The notes below the pieces were generated by a model. That model searched no databases and was not told the DNA's origin. It worked only from the letters and a program-made list of their open reading frames with translations. From the NCBI GenBank assembly GCA_963728995.1, contig CAVSMD010000002.1, positions 496,001 through 560,000 on the forward strand: DNA of 64,000 bases, written 5' to 3'. Shown one piece after another: positions 1 to 7,778 of the stretch. Numbering within the stretch: position 1 is the first letter of the stretch; every line of letters starts with the position of its first letter. A program made the position numbers and the translations under genes. Source of the stretch: FEN-1219 sp963728995. GTDB lineage: Bacteria > Pseudomonadota > Gammaproteobacteria > Steroidobacterales > Rariloculaceae.

Positions 1-86
1 CCGCCGAGACGGGTTACGAGAAGACGCTGGCCGAACGAATCGCCTGGTGGAGGAAGCACCGCAACGAGCGCGAAAACCCGAAATGA
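1..86 (+). CDS. C-terminal end of an unidentified protein (partial)
   Basis: A reading frame enters from the left edge (codons from position 3) and stops at TGA 84-86. The visible tail contains GYEKTLAERIAWWRKHRNER, a charged helical end such as closes some extended short-chain dehydrogenases/epimerases, but 27 residues are too few to assign a family. Its stop overlaps the start of the next gene (ATGA at 83-86), so the two genes are probably translationally coupled in one operon. Confidence 0.55.
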   Translation, partial: AETGYEKTLAERIAWWRKHRNERENPK

Positions 87-1183
87 GCGAGCGCAACGTC
101 GAGAAGATCGTGTTCGTCGTGCTGCTGTGTGCGGTCACGGTCACGTTCTTCTGGTTGATTCGCGGTTTTCTGCAGCCGATCTTCTGGGCCATTGCGCTCG
201 GCGTCGTCATCTATCCGCTACATCGCAGGATCGCGCGCCGCCTCCACGGTCGCGAGTCGCTCGCGGCGCTCGTGAGCGTCGCGATGGTCGTGATCGTGGT
301 CGGCTTGCCGCTGGTGGGCCTCGTAGCCGCCGTCACGAACGAAGCGGCGGGGCTCTACGACCGGCTCGGCGCGGGCGACTACGGCATCAACGACGTCTAT
401 GCGCGAATCCTGGCCAGCGTACCGTACCTCGACTCGCTGCTCTCGCGCTTCGGCATCGACACGCAGCGGCTCCCCTCGCAGCTGTCGGCCGCTGCCGTCG
501 AGGCGGGCCAATTCATGGCCAAGCGTGCCCTCGCGATCGGGCAAGACACCTTGCGCGTCACGGTGTTCTTCTTCCTCACGTTGTACCTCCTGTTCTTCTT
601 TTTGCGGGATGGCGAGCAGCTGCTCGAGGGTTTCGTGCGCGCCTTTCCGCTCGGTGACGAGCGCGAACGGTATCTGCTGCGGCGCTTCGCCGAGGTATCG
701 CGCGCCACGATCAAGGGAACGTTGGTCGTCGGCGCCGTGCAAGGGGCGCTCGGCGGTGTCGCATTTGCGTTTCTCGGGATCGGCGCACCGGTGCTGTGGG
801 GAGTCGCGATGGCCCTGGCCAGCATCCTGCCCGCGGTGGGCCCCGCCATCGTATGGCTACCGGCTGCGATCCTGTTGCTGTTCAATCAACAGATCGTCGC
901 CGGCATCGTGCTGATCGCCATCGGCGTGTTCGTGATCGGCCTCGTCGACAATCTACTCAGGCCGCTGCTCGTCGGGCGCGACACCCGGATGCCCGATTAC
1001 CTCATTCTGCTGTCCACGCTCGGGGGCCTCGCGGCTTTCGGCCTTGCGGGCATCATCATCGGCCCGATTATCGCCGCCTTCTTCGTGAGCGTTTGGCAAA
1101 TGGCGCAGCACGAGGTGGCACCCGAGGACGTGCCCGACCCGGCGAACGCAACCGAGCCGGCACCGAACGAGACGAGCGACTAG
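83..1183 (+). CDS. AI-2E family (PerM/DUF20) transporter
   Basis: About 366-residue inner-membrane protein of the AI-2E exporter/PerM family. The start ATG at 83 is chosen over an in-frame upstream codon because it overlaps the preceding stop as ATGA. The N-terminus (FFWLIRGFLQPIFWAIALG) gives the first two membrane helices, a soluble middle part carries the conserved long amphipathic region, and four or five more helices follow, including the family's FFFLTLYLLFFFLRDGE and DNLLRPLLVG stretches. The charged, proline-rich tail is cytoplasmic. Members export autoinducer-2 or, in other species, act as Na+/H+ antiporters; the substrate here cannot be told. It converges on the MFS gene downstream, 7 bases away. 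Confidence 0.9.
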   Translation: MSERNVEKIVFVVLLCAVTVTFFWLIRGFLQPIFWAIALGVVIYPLHRRIARRLHGRESLAALVSVAMVVIVVGLPLVGLVAAVTNEAAGLYDRLGAGDYGINDVYARILASVPYLDSLLSRFGIDTQRLPSQLSAAAVEAGQFMAKRALAIGQDTLRVTVFFFLTLYLLFFFLRDGEQLLEGFVRAFPLGDERERYLLRRFAEVSRATIKGTLVVGAVQGALGGVAFAFLGIGAPVLWGVAMALASILPAVGPAIVWLPAAILLLFNQQIVAGIVLIAIGVFVIGLVDNLLRPLLVGRDTRMPDYLILLSTLGGLAAFGLAGIIIGPIIAAFFVSVWQMAQHEVAPEDVPDPANATEPAPNETSD

Positions 1184-1190
1184 GACCGCG

Positions 1191-2459
1191 TCAGGCGCCC
1201 GCCGCCGGCGCGACCGCGGCCTTGCGCGGCGCCGTCTCGATCAGGAACGCGCTCACGAGAATTCCGAGCACGACCCCGGTCAACGCCACGTACAGCGTGT
1301 TCTCGATGCCGTAGTGGTTGCCGATGAATCCCGCGATCGACGGCGCGACGCCGCCGCCGAAAATCTCACCGGTCCCGACGACGACGCCGATGGCCGACGA
1401 CACGAGTCCGAGCGGCGCGGCCTCGGTGGCGATCGGCCCCGTGATGAGTGCCACGTTGCCGAGGCAAAAGAACGACACGACGAACAAGCCGATGAACAGC
1501 GGCACGGGATCCGCGCCCGTGCGCGCGAAGACCCACAGGGACAGCGCCGCGCCGACGAACCCGATGATCGCCATCAGCTTGCGGCCGAACAAGTCGGAAA
1601 GGCCCGGCACGCCGAATTGCCCGAAGAAGCCGCCGAAGCCGAGCGCCGACGTCACGACGCCCATTTGCGTGGGCGTGAGCTTCAAGTACTCGACGAGATA
1701 GGTCGGCACCAGCGCGCTCAGCACGAACACGCACGACATCGCGCAGAACAACGCGAGCATGCCGACCACGATATTGCGGCTCTTCAGCACTTGGAACCAG
1801 CTGCCCGACGCGTGCGTGGCGCCGATCAGCGCCCCGCCATGCGTGTCGCGCGGCTCGCGCAGCACCAAGTAGAGCAAGACGCCGACGATGAACCCTGGAA
1901 GAGCGCAGATCCAGAACACCCAGTGCCACGAGGGCACGACGCGCAGCAGCTGGGTCGCAATGATCGGCCCGAGGCCGAGCCCCAGCAGCGCGAAACCGCT
2001 CTGCTGCAAGCCTTGATTGAATCCGCGTCGCGCCGGCATCGACGCGGCCGCCACGGCGGTGAAGCTCGTCGGGCAATACGATCCCTCCATCGCACCCATC
2101 AAGGCGCGCACGAGAATCAAGCCGACGAGCCCCGTCATCATCCCGGAGAGCCCCGAGAGCAACGAGAACAGCAGAATGGCCGGGATCAGCACCTTGCGGT
2201 GACCGATCTTGTCCGAAAACCGGCCACTGAAGATCGCGAACACGCCCCACGCGAGCCCGAGCGCGCCGACGATGTTGCCGCCATCCTGCACGTCGAGCCC
2301 AAGGTCGGCCGCCATGCCGAGCGGCAGCAGCGACGCGATGATCCAGCGGTCGAGCCCGACCAGACCGAAACCGATGCCGAGCAGCGTGACCGCGCGCCAC
2401 TCGTAGGTCGTATCCCAGGACGCGGACGCGGCGGAGCCGCCGATGTTGACGTGCTGCAT
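1191..2459 (-). CDS. MFS transporter
   Basis: About 422-residue major facilitator with twelve hydrophobic segments. The MFS loop 2-3 signature is present as FSGRFSDKIGHRKVL, and its second-half counterpart as GLSDLFGRKLMAI. Start ATG at 2459 is preferred to a longer frame reaching 2552 because GGGGGGAT lies just upstream as ribosome binding site. The central loop is short, as in the anion:cation symporter or hexuronate-type families rather than drug exporters, but the substrate is unknown. It is divergent from the FAD oxidoreductase at 2612, so the 152-base gap between them should carry both promoters; a TATGCT box at 2568-2573 is a weak -10 candidate for the rightward gene. Confidence 0.88.
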   Translation of the reverse strand: MQHVNIGGSAASASWDTTYEWRAVTLLGIGFGLVGLDRWIIASLLPLGMAADLGLDVQDGGNIVGALGLAWGVFAIFSGRFSDKIGHRKVLIPAILLFSLLSGLSGMMTGLVGLILVRALMGAMEGSYCPTSFTAVAAASMPARRGFNQGLQQSGFALLGLGLGPIIATQLLRVVPSWHWVFWICALPGFIVGVLLYLVLREPRDTHGGALIGATHASGSWFQVLKSRNIVVGMLALFCAMSCVFVLSALVPTYLVEYLKLTPTQMGVVTSALGFGGFFGQFGVPGLSDLFGRKLMAIIGFVGAALSLWVFARTGADPVPLFIGLFVVSFFCLGNVALITGPIATEAAPLGLVSSAIGVVVGTGEIFGGGVAPSIAGFIGNHYGIENTLYVALTGVVLGILVSAFLIETAPRKAAVAPAAGA

Positions 2460-2611
2460 GATCCCCCCGAACCGATACGCCGAACTGTCGTTGGATGGCC
2501 GCTCGCGCGGCGATCGCACTCCCTTGTATAGCAGTCGTCCGCCTTTCGGCAAGTCCGGAGCAGCGAGTATGCTACGTCGGCTTCGGGATCACCTCGAGAA
2601 TTGGACCCGCC

Positions 2612-4180
2612 ATGAGCACCTCGTACGACATCGTCACTGTCGGCTCCGGTCACAACGGCTTGGTCGCGGCGGCTTACCTCGCGGCCGCGGGCAAGAAGGT
2701 TCTGGTCCTCGAGCGTAACGCTTGGTTCGGCGGCGGCGTCGTGACGCGCGAGCTGACCGAGCCGGGGTTCAAGCACGATCAGCATTCGATGGCGCACATC
2801 TTCATTCAGGGTAACCCCCTGCTGCGCAACGACGAGCTGGGTTTGAAGGCGAAGCATGGCCTGAAGTACCTCTTTCCCGAGCTGCCCATGATGTCCGTGT
2901 TCGAGGATGGCACCACGCTCGGGCTGTACCGTGACCGCGAGCGCACCTGCGCCGAGATCGCCAAGTTCTCGAAGCGTGACGCGGACGCGTATCGCTGGCT
3001 GGCCGACAAGGCGGCGGCGTACTTGCCGATGTTTCTCGGCGCGTTCTACTCGGCGCCCGCGCCCCTCGGCGCGAGCTACGCGCTCATGGACCAGAGTCGC
3101 GAGGGACGGGAGCTGTGGCGGTACATGCAGATGAGCTCCCACGATTTTCTCTGCAGCCTGTTCGAGCACGACAAGGTCCGCATGCATTTCGCGCGCGTCG
3201 CCGGCGAAAACCTCGTGTCGCCCGACGAGAAAGCCACGGGCTTGGGCAGCTTCGTGTTCGTCGCGTTCCTGGAGGGCTTCGGCTTCGGCGTGCCGGTCGG
3301 CGGCTCGGGCCAGCTCACCGCGTCTCTGATCTCGAGCATCGAGGCCAACGGCGGCTCGGTACTAAGCGACGTCGACGTCACGGCGATCCGCGTCAAGAAC
3401 GGCCGAGCCGTCGGCGTGGCAACGAAAGATGGCCGCGAGCTCAGCGCAAAGGACGGCGTGGTCGCCGCACTGCATCCGCACGATCTCGGCAAAATGGTCG
3501 AGGGCCTGGCGCCCGAGATCGTAAAGGACGCCGCGGCAACGCAGATTTCCGAGATTGGCTGCATCACCGTGCACGCCGCCCTGAAGGCACCTCTGAAGTT
3601 TCGCGCAGGCGCGCACGTGAAAGCCGTGATGATCGAGCTGCTGCCGAACAAATACGACACGATCCGAAAATCGTTCGACAGTCTGCGTTACGGCGAATTC
3701 TCCGCGTACCCGCTCGTGGGCCTGGGCTCGCTGACGATGTTCGACGCCTCGCGCGCGCCGCCGGGTAACGCGACGTTGCACGCCTGGGACTACGTGCCGT
3801 ATCAGCGCGCCGACGGACGCGACTGGAACGATACGAAGCACCATTACGTCAAACGCATGCTGAGCCACATGGAGAACTTCCTCGACAACCTCGCGGACAA
3901 CGTGCTGGCGTATCACAGCGACAGCCCCGTGGACATGGAGCGCACGTCGTCGAGCTTCCGCCGCGGCGATCTGCACGGCGTCGCCGCCGTCACGTACCAG
4001 TCGCAGTCGCATCGGCCCACGCCGGATCTCGGCAGCAACGTCGTGCCCGGCTGCGAGCGGCTCTACCTTGTCGGCCCCTTCCAGCACCCCGGCGGCGGGG
4101 TTTTCGGTGCCGGCCGCGCGGCCGCGCTGCGCGCCTGCGAGGACCTGAAGATCGACTTCTCGAAGGTCGGGGCGCGCTAG
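2612..4180 (+). CDS. Phytoene-dehydrogenase-like (CrtI/PYROXD2-type) FAD-dependent oxidoreductase
   Basis: About 522-residue flavoprotein. The N-terminal dinucleotide-binding motif VGSGHNGLVAAAYLAAAGKK, then VLVLERN and FGGG, is the CrtI/CrtO/PYROXD2 Rossmann signature. The C-terminal FAD-contacting part reads YLVGPFQHPGGGVFGAGR. The length fits the PYROXD2/CrtO branch. The ATG at 2612 is chosen because it sits just ahead of the Rossmann strand; the longer frame from 2495 adds an unrelated 39 residues. Members oxidise carotenoids, retinoids or unknown lipids; no carotenoid genes are nearby, so the substrate is open. It is followed without a gap by a 67-residue ORF. Confidence 0.88.
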   Translation: MSTSYDIVTVGSGHNGLVAAAYLAAAGKKVLVLERNAWFGGGVVTRELTEPGFKHDQHSMAHIFIQGNPLLRNDELGLKAKHGLKYLFPELPMMSVFEDGTTLGLYRDRERTCAEIAKFSKRDADAYRWLADKAAAYLPMFLGAFYSAPAPLGASYALMDQSREGRELWRYMQMSSHDFLCSLFEHDKVRMHFARVAGENLVSPDEKATGLGSFVFVAFLEGFGFGVPVGGSGQLTASLISSIEANGGSVLSDVDVTAIRVKNGRAVGVATKDGRELSAKDGVVAALHPHDLGKMVEGLAPEIVKDAAATQISEIGCITVHAALKAPLKFRAGAHVKAVMIELLPNKYDTIRKSFDSLRYGEFSAYPLVGLGSLTMFDASRAPPGNATLHAWDYVPYQRADGRDWNDTKHHYVKRMLSHMENFLDNLADNVLAYHSDSPVDMERTSSSFRRGDLHGVAAVTYQSQSHRPTPDLGSNVVPGCERLYLVGPFQHPGGGVFGAGRAAALRACEDLKIDFSKVGAR

Positions 4181-4384
4181 ATGTTCACGCTGTACTCACC
4201 CGACAACTCGAAGCTGATGGAGATCGAAGCACTCGAGCGCAGGGGCAACGATCTTCTGATCAAGGGCAAGGTGTTCGGCGCCATGCCGATGACCGCTCGA
4301 TTGTCGCCGGCCGAAGCACGCAAGGGGCTGCGCCTCGTAAACTTCAAGCTCGCGCTGTTCTTGCTGACGTTCCTGCTGCGCTGA
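4181..4384 (+). CDS. Small hypothetical protein with C-terminal hydrophobic anchor
   Basis: A 67-residue ORF whose ATG directly follows the TAG of the FAD oxidoreductase (zero spacing), indicating translational coupling. The first part is a compact polar domain (YSPDNSKLMEIEALERRGND, then LLIKGKVFGAMPM) and the end is hydrophobic (LALFLLTFLL), suggesting membrane attachment. No family recognised. The strict adjacency suggests it serves the same pathway as the oxidoreductase, perhaps as a membrane tether; that is inference. Confidence 0.7.
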   Translation: MFTLYSPDNSKLMEIEALERRGNDLLIKGKVFGAMPMTARLSPAEARKGLRLVNFKLALFLLTFLLR

Positions 4385-4494
4385 CTCGTCGTCTGCGAGC
4401 CGTTGACGACCGCAACACGCAGGTTTTCGAAGCGCAAGCCTTCAGAAATATCAAGTCTTGGCGCTCGCGCCATTGCAGGTATCATCGCTGCTTC

Positions 4495-5049
4495 ATGCGC
4501 CTGCGAGACCCCAAGAACGGTTACAGCTGGCTTTCGATCGCACTGCATTGGATCACCGCCATCGTGATTCTGACGCTGTGGTTCATCGGCAGCTCGATCA
4601 ATGCGGACCGCGAGAACGGCTCGCTCGCCACCCTGCATTTACACACATCGATCGCCATTTCGGCGTATGTGCTGCTGTGGGGGCGAATCATCTGGCGTTT
4701 CTGGCTGAAGCACCCGGGGCCAATCCCCTCGCAGGCTGGCGTCTTCTACCAGATCGGCAAATACACGCACTACGTGATCATCGCCGCCGTCGCAGCCATG
4801 CTGCTCTCCGGCCCCACGATGGTGTGGTCGCGCGGCGACGAAATCCATGTGTGGGATTGGTTCACGATCCCGGGACCTTTCTCGGCCAGCATGGCGACGT
4901 TCACGATCGCCCACGCGATTCACGTGTGGTGCTCACGGGTCGTCATCATCGGCACGCTCCTGCACATCGGCGGGGTATACAAGCACGCCGCGTTCAACCA
5001 GGACGGCACGTTCAGCAAGATGCTGATCGCGACCCGCGACGAGAGCTAG
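4495..5049 (+). CDS. Cytochrome b561-family membrane protein
   Basis: 184 residues with four transmembrane helices, as in prokaryotic cytochrome b561 (CybB). It opens with NGYSWLSIALHWITAIVIL, where the His of LHW is a family haem ligand; further His pairs occur in helix 2 (TLHLHTSIAISAYVLLWGR) and helix 4 (LLHIGGVYKH). Members carry two b haems and pass electrons across the inner membrane, for example from quinol or superoxide. ATG at 4495 begins the conserved core. It lies alone between a 110-base gap and convergent rsgA. Confidence 0.88.
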   Translation: MRLRDPKNGYSWLSIALHWITAIVILTLWFIGSSINADRENGSLATLHLHTSIAISAYVLLWGRIIWRFWLKHPGPIPSQAGVFYQIGKYTHYVIIAAVAAMLLSGPTMVWSRGDEIHVWDWFTIPGPFSASMATFTIAHAIHVWCSRVVIIGTLLHIGGVYKHAAFNQDGTFSKMLIATRDES

Positions 5050-5054
5050 GGAAC

Positions 5055-6125
5055 CTAGTCGTCGCGCTTGAGCTTCGGATCCACCTTGGCCCGCGCACGC
5101 AGCGCGCGGTGCACTTCCTTCGAGCGCGCCTTGCTGCGCGCCGCGAGAACCGGGTTGCGCTTGCGCTCGGCGGCCGCGATCTCCGCGAGCAGCTTCTGGT
5201 AGCTCTGGAAGCGCACGGCGGGTAATTCACCGCTCTCGATCGCGCCGACCACGCCGCAGCCGGGCTCGCTCGCATGCGCGCAATCACGGAAGCGGCACCG
5301 CGCGGCAAACGCCAGCACATCGGCGAAGCTCGTCTCGAGTCCACCGGCGTCGTCGAGCAGGCCCAGCTCCCGCATGCCGGGTGTATCGATCAGCGCTCCG
5401 CGCTCCGGCATCAGGATCAACTGCCGTGCCGTCGTGGTGTGCCGTCCACGCTCGTCGCTGCGCAGGTCACCCACCGCCTGCGCATCGCGACCGAGAAGAC
5501 GGTTCGTCAACGACGACTTGCCCACGCCCGACGAGCCGATGAATCCCACCGTCTTGCCGGGCTCGAGGTACGCATGCAGCGCCTCGAGCCCCTGTCCCGA
5601 CCTCGCGCTGGCGCTCACGACGGGCACGCCCACGGCCACGTGGGCGATCGCTTCGATCAGCGCTTCGCTCGCTTGCGCAAGATCCACTTTGTTCAGCACG
5701 ATCACCGGCGCTGCGCCGCTGTTCCACACCGCAGCCACGTAACGCTCCAGCCGGCGCTCGTTGAAGTCGCGATCGGCCGCGGTGACGACAAAGAACACGT
5801 CGACGTTCGCGGCCACGACTTGCGGCTCGGCGAGCGTTCCGGCCGCTCGCCGCACGAGCGTCGTGCGCCGCTCGTACACGTGTTGAATCGATGCCCGCTC
5901 CTCGCCGTCCAGCACGGCCACCCAGTCGCCGACGACCGGTCGCTCGCTCTTGTGCTGTGAATGCAGCAGTCGGCCGGTGAGATCGCCGAGCGGCGCGCGG
6001 CACCCCATGAGGTGAAAGCTGCTCTGGCCCTCGGCGACGACGCGCGCAGGTGCCCACTCGCCGGGCAACGTATCGCGCTGTGCTGCGAAGAACTCCGTGA
6101 ACCCCAGCGCCGCGAGCGTGCTCAA
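5055..6125 (-). CDS. rsgA: Ribosome small-subunit-dependent GTPase A
   Basis: Circularly permuted GTPase of 30S ribosome maturation, about 356 residues against 350 in E. coli. An N-terminal OB-fold is followed by G motifs in permuted order: G4 NKVD near residue 145, G1 GSSGVGKSS near 197, G2 RHTTT near 228, G3 DTPG near 247. A C-terminal zinc knuckle follows (C-x4-C-x-H-x5-C, residues about 277-290). The open frame extends to 6302 but that would run into tRNA-Pro; a TTG at 6125, with GGACGAG just upstream, starts a protein of family length and is preferred. The gene is convergent with cytochrome b561, 5 bases away. Confidence 0.94.
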   Translation of the reverse strand: MSTLAALGFTEFFAAQRDTLPGEWAPARVVAEGQSSFHLMGCRAPLGDLTGRLLHSQHKSERPVVGDWVAVLDGEERASIQHVYERRTTLVRRAAGTLAEPQVVAANVDVFFVVTAADRDFNERRLERYVAAVWNSGAAPVIVLNKVDLAQASEALIEAIAHVAVGVPVVSASARSGQGLEALHAYLEPGKTVGFIGSSGVGKSSLTNRLLGRDAQAVGDLRSDERGRHTTTARQLILMPERGALIDTPGMRELGLLDDAGGLETSFADVLAFAARCRFRDCAHASEPGCGVVGAIESGELPAVRFQSYQKLLAEIAAAERKRNPVLAARSKARSKEVHRALRARAKVDPKLKRDD

Positions 6126-6274
6126 ATGTCTCGTCCCATGCAAAGCGAGATTATGCGGCCAGACTTGCCCCGACGGGGGGCGCAGCGTATAAGGTCGCCC
6201 TTTTCCGCGGCGCGCGGCACGAGCCGCCGGCAACCCGGCGCCGGCAATGGTATGCTCGTTTCCTCGCGGCAAAT

Positions 6275-6351
6275 CGGGGTGTAGCTCAGCCTGGTAGAGC
6301 ACTGCGTTCGGGACGCAGGGGCCGTAGGTTCAAATCCTATCACCCCGACCA
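6275..6351 (+). tRNA. tRNA-Pro (anticodon CGG)
   Basis: A 77-base cloverleaf with encoded CCA. The acceptor stem CGGGGTG (6275-6281) pairs with CACCCCG (6341-6347), the discriminator A is at 6348 and CCA at 6349-6351. The anticodon stem CTGCG/CGCAG encloses loop TTCGGGA, giving anticodon CGG at 6309-6311. The T arm contains GGTTCAAATCC. Its last 45 bases recur at 8588-8632, so this tRNA is the attachment site of the island that follows. Confidence 0.97.
6307..6351 (+). repeat. Left attachment repeat (3' half of tRNA-Pro)
   Basis: This 45-base segment, from the anticodon loop to CCA, is repeated at 8588-8632 with 44 of 45 identical bases; the one difference is A6313 versus C8594, and the last 38 bases are perfect. 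A direct repeat of a tRNA 3' half is the usual footprint of tyrosine-recombinase integration. Confidence 0.9.
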
Positions 6352-6490
6352 TAAAACCCCGGCTATAACAGCAAGTTAGACGATCGCAAACGGAGTCGGG
6401 GCTGCCAAGGCGCCGTAAGTGCTGCGTAAGTGCATTTCTGCGTGGTTTCGCCGCTATCATTGCGCGCTAGCATCACGACGAGCACGTGCC

Positions 6491-6769
6491 GTGACCCGCA
6501 AGACCTACGACGCCGCCCTCTATGACCCGCCGCCGTGCAACGACTGCATGCACCGCTATCGCTGCGCGTCGAGCGGCGAGTCGTGCCGACAGTTCGACGC
6601 CTTCGTCGCTGCGCGCCGCGCGTGGCAAGCGCTGTCGCGCGTCCCACGACTCGCGAGGTCCGAAGTCGATGCCGAGCGGCTGGCCGACGCCGCTACTCGG
6701 CGAGGCGGCGCTCGCTCTCGACGAGTAGCCGGCCCACACGCTTGGCGCAGCTCCTCTTCTCCGCCGTAG
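6491..6769 (+). CDS. Small Cys4 putative zinc-binding protein of the island
   Basis: About 92 residues from GTG 6491. The core reads PPPCNDCMHRYRCASSGESC, a C-x2-C-x6-C-x6-C arrangement able to bind zinc, followed by a helical stretch (FDAFVAARRAWQALSRVPRL). Short Cys4 proteins of this general type are common in phage and island cargo, with no assigned role. The C-terminus turns Arg/Ser-rich and low-complexity, so the true end may be earlier or altered by an indel. The start is uncertain because no clear ribosome binding site is seen. Confidence 0.5.
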   Translation: MTRKTYDAALYDPPPCNDCMHRYRCASSGESCRQFDAFVAARRAWQALSRVPRLARSEVDAERLADAATRRGGARSRRVAGPHAWRSSSSPP

Positions 6770-6779
6770 ACTTCTCGAC

Positions 6780-6996
6780 ATGCCCGACAACATTCTGCGC
6801 TTGATCCGCGGCGAAGATTTGGGCCGGGCCGTGGTCGGCTTGCCGCCGTGCGAGACGATAGCCGAGGAGACCGTCGAGACACTAATCGATGCGGCCGGCA
6901 TCGGACCGGTGCGCGTCACCTTCCGGAAGTTTCGCGAACGCCACCAACCGTGCGAGCCTGGTGTTTTGGCTGGCCGAGCGCGCCGAGCGCTCGTAG
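6780..6996 (+). CDS. Hypothetical island protein (probable frameshift near its 3' end)
   Basis: An ATG at 6780, 10 bases after the preceding stop, opens a protein of about 71 residues beginning MPDNILRLIRGEDLGRAVVG. The frame from ATG is good through VRVTFRKFRERH (about 6943) but then turns into Cys/Arg-rich sequence and would stop only at 7058, inside the convergent gene. In the +1 frame from about 6944 the sequence reads TNRASLVFWLAERAERS and stops at 6994-6996, 12 bases before the convergent gene ends. I therefore place the true end at 6996 with a one-base indel. Family not recognised; the Trp-rich basic tail resembles other island and prophage small proteins. Confidence 0.45.
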
Positions 6997-7008
6997 ATCA
7001 TTCCGCGA

Positions 7009-7524
7009 TCATGGCGGGAGCGTCGGTGGGTCGTTCAAAGCTTCTAACAGCCCGATGAGGTAATAGAGCTTTCTCGGTGGCTTGTTGCGTTCGCGGATCT
7101 CTCGGATCCGCATCTTGGCGCGCCACTGCCGCCCCACGATACCGCCCTGCGGTTGCGGCCCCTCGATAAGCTCAAGATACGATTCGGTGAAAGCTGCCGC
7201 AACGGACCCCCTGATGATCTCATTGGACCCGCGCAGGCGCATCTCGAATCGCCGTCCCCCTGGTAACAAACCGAGGAGTTCGCCGGTCACGGTGTCGCTC
7301 TCGGTGTCCTTGATCTCCATCGAGTCGACGCGCTCGCGTGCGCGTTGCACCGCCGGTGCGTTCAAGATCGCGTCACGTTCGTTCTCTATAATTCGCAGAG
7401 TCGCGCGACTGTCGTCGAGCGTCCTGAAGAACCTTTTTAGAGAAATATGGCATTGAATGCCGTGTTCCTTGAGTAGCCTCACGAAGCCAGTCGCAGCCGA
7501 ACTCACAGGTGGTACGTCGGACAA
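7009..7524 (-). CDS. Hypothetical island protein, 171 aa
   Basis: 171 residues from TTG 7524. The N-terminus includes a helical segment (ATGFVRLLKEHGIQCHISLK), the middle a beta-rich part (TVTGELLGLLPGGRRFEMRL), and the C-terminus a basic helical tail (KMRIREIRERNKPPRKLYYL). No family recognised. Upstream on the same strand and in the same frame lies a 57-residue ORF separated only by TGA at 7548-7546 and seven codons. The two could be two coupled genes or one gene broken by a nonsense mutation. GAAGGACG upstream of the TTG could be the ribosome binding site, though its spacing is long. Confidence 0.6.
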   Translation of the reverse strand: MSDVPPVSSAATGFVRLLKEHGIQCHISLKRFFRTLDDSRATLRIIENERDAILNAPAVQRARERVDSMEIKDTESDTVTGELLGLLPGGRRFEMRLRGSNEIIRGSVAAAFTESYLELIEGPQPQGGIVGRQWRAKMRIREIRERNKPPRKLYYLIGLLEALNDPPTLPP

Positions 7525-7545
7525 GCCGTCGGTCGGGATCGTCCT

Positions 7546-7719
7546 TCACCTACACGGAGAAGGCTCGTCGCCCCAGAATGCCGCGCGGATCTCTTCGAGT
7601 CGTCGCGCGAGATAGCGCTCGGCCTCTGCGGAGGTATACGGCTGCGGCGTGAGCTGGCCAAGACGAAGGCCGAGCGCGACATGATCCCGCTGCCGTCGGG
7701 TCTGATGCTTGATTTTCAA
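7546..7719 (-). CDS. Small hypothetical ORF, 57 aa, upstream of the 171-aa island protein
   Basis: A TTG at 7719 opens a 57-residue frame that looks coding (HQTRRQRDHVALGLRLGQLT, then YTSAEAERYLARRLEEIRAA, then FWGDEPSPCR) and stops at TGA 7548-7546. The frame is closed upstream by TAG, so it cannot be much longer. It is in the same frame as the next gene (7524). It is divergent from the toxin-antitoxin pair, and the palindrome at 7761-7778 lies in the gap between them. No family recognised. Confidence 0.5.
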   Translation of the reverse strand: MKIKHQTRRQRDHVALGLRLGQLTPQPYTSAEAERYLARRLEEIRAAFWGDEPSPCR

Positions 7720-7760
7720 GCGCTCGAAACCTGAACTGAACTAAAGGCGTGTGAACCACG

Positions 7761-7778
7761 GTTGACATGTATGTCAAC
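7761..7778. promoter_or_regulatory. Palindrome over the toxin start codon, candidate autoregulatory operator
   Basis: GTTGACAT-GT-ATGTCAAC is a perfect 8-base inverted repeat around a 2-base centre. The left arm contains TTGACA, a consensus -35 box, and the right arm includes ATG 7771, the proposed toxin start. HigA-type antitoxins bind palindromes at their own promoter, so this is the obvious operator. A smaller related palindrome, GTTGA-TAG-TCAAC, lies at 8553-8565 just downstream of the pair. Confidence 0.6.

Noticed and set aside
6122..6460. Minus-strand ORF with the phrase VGVIGFEPTAPASRTQCSTR
   Set aside because: It is the antisense translation of tRNA-Pro, a well-known spurious protein. 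The same holds for the 8565-8753 minus-strand ORF across the tRNA copy.
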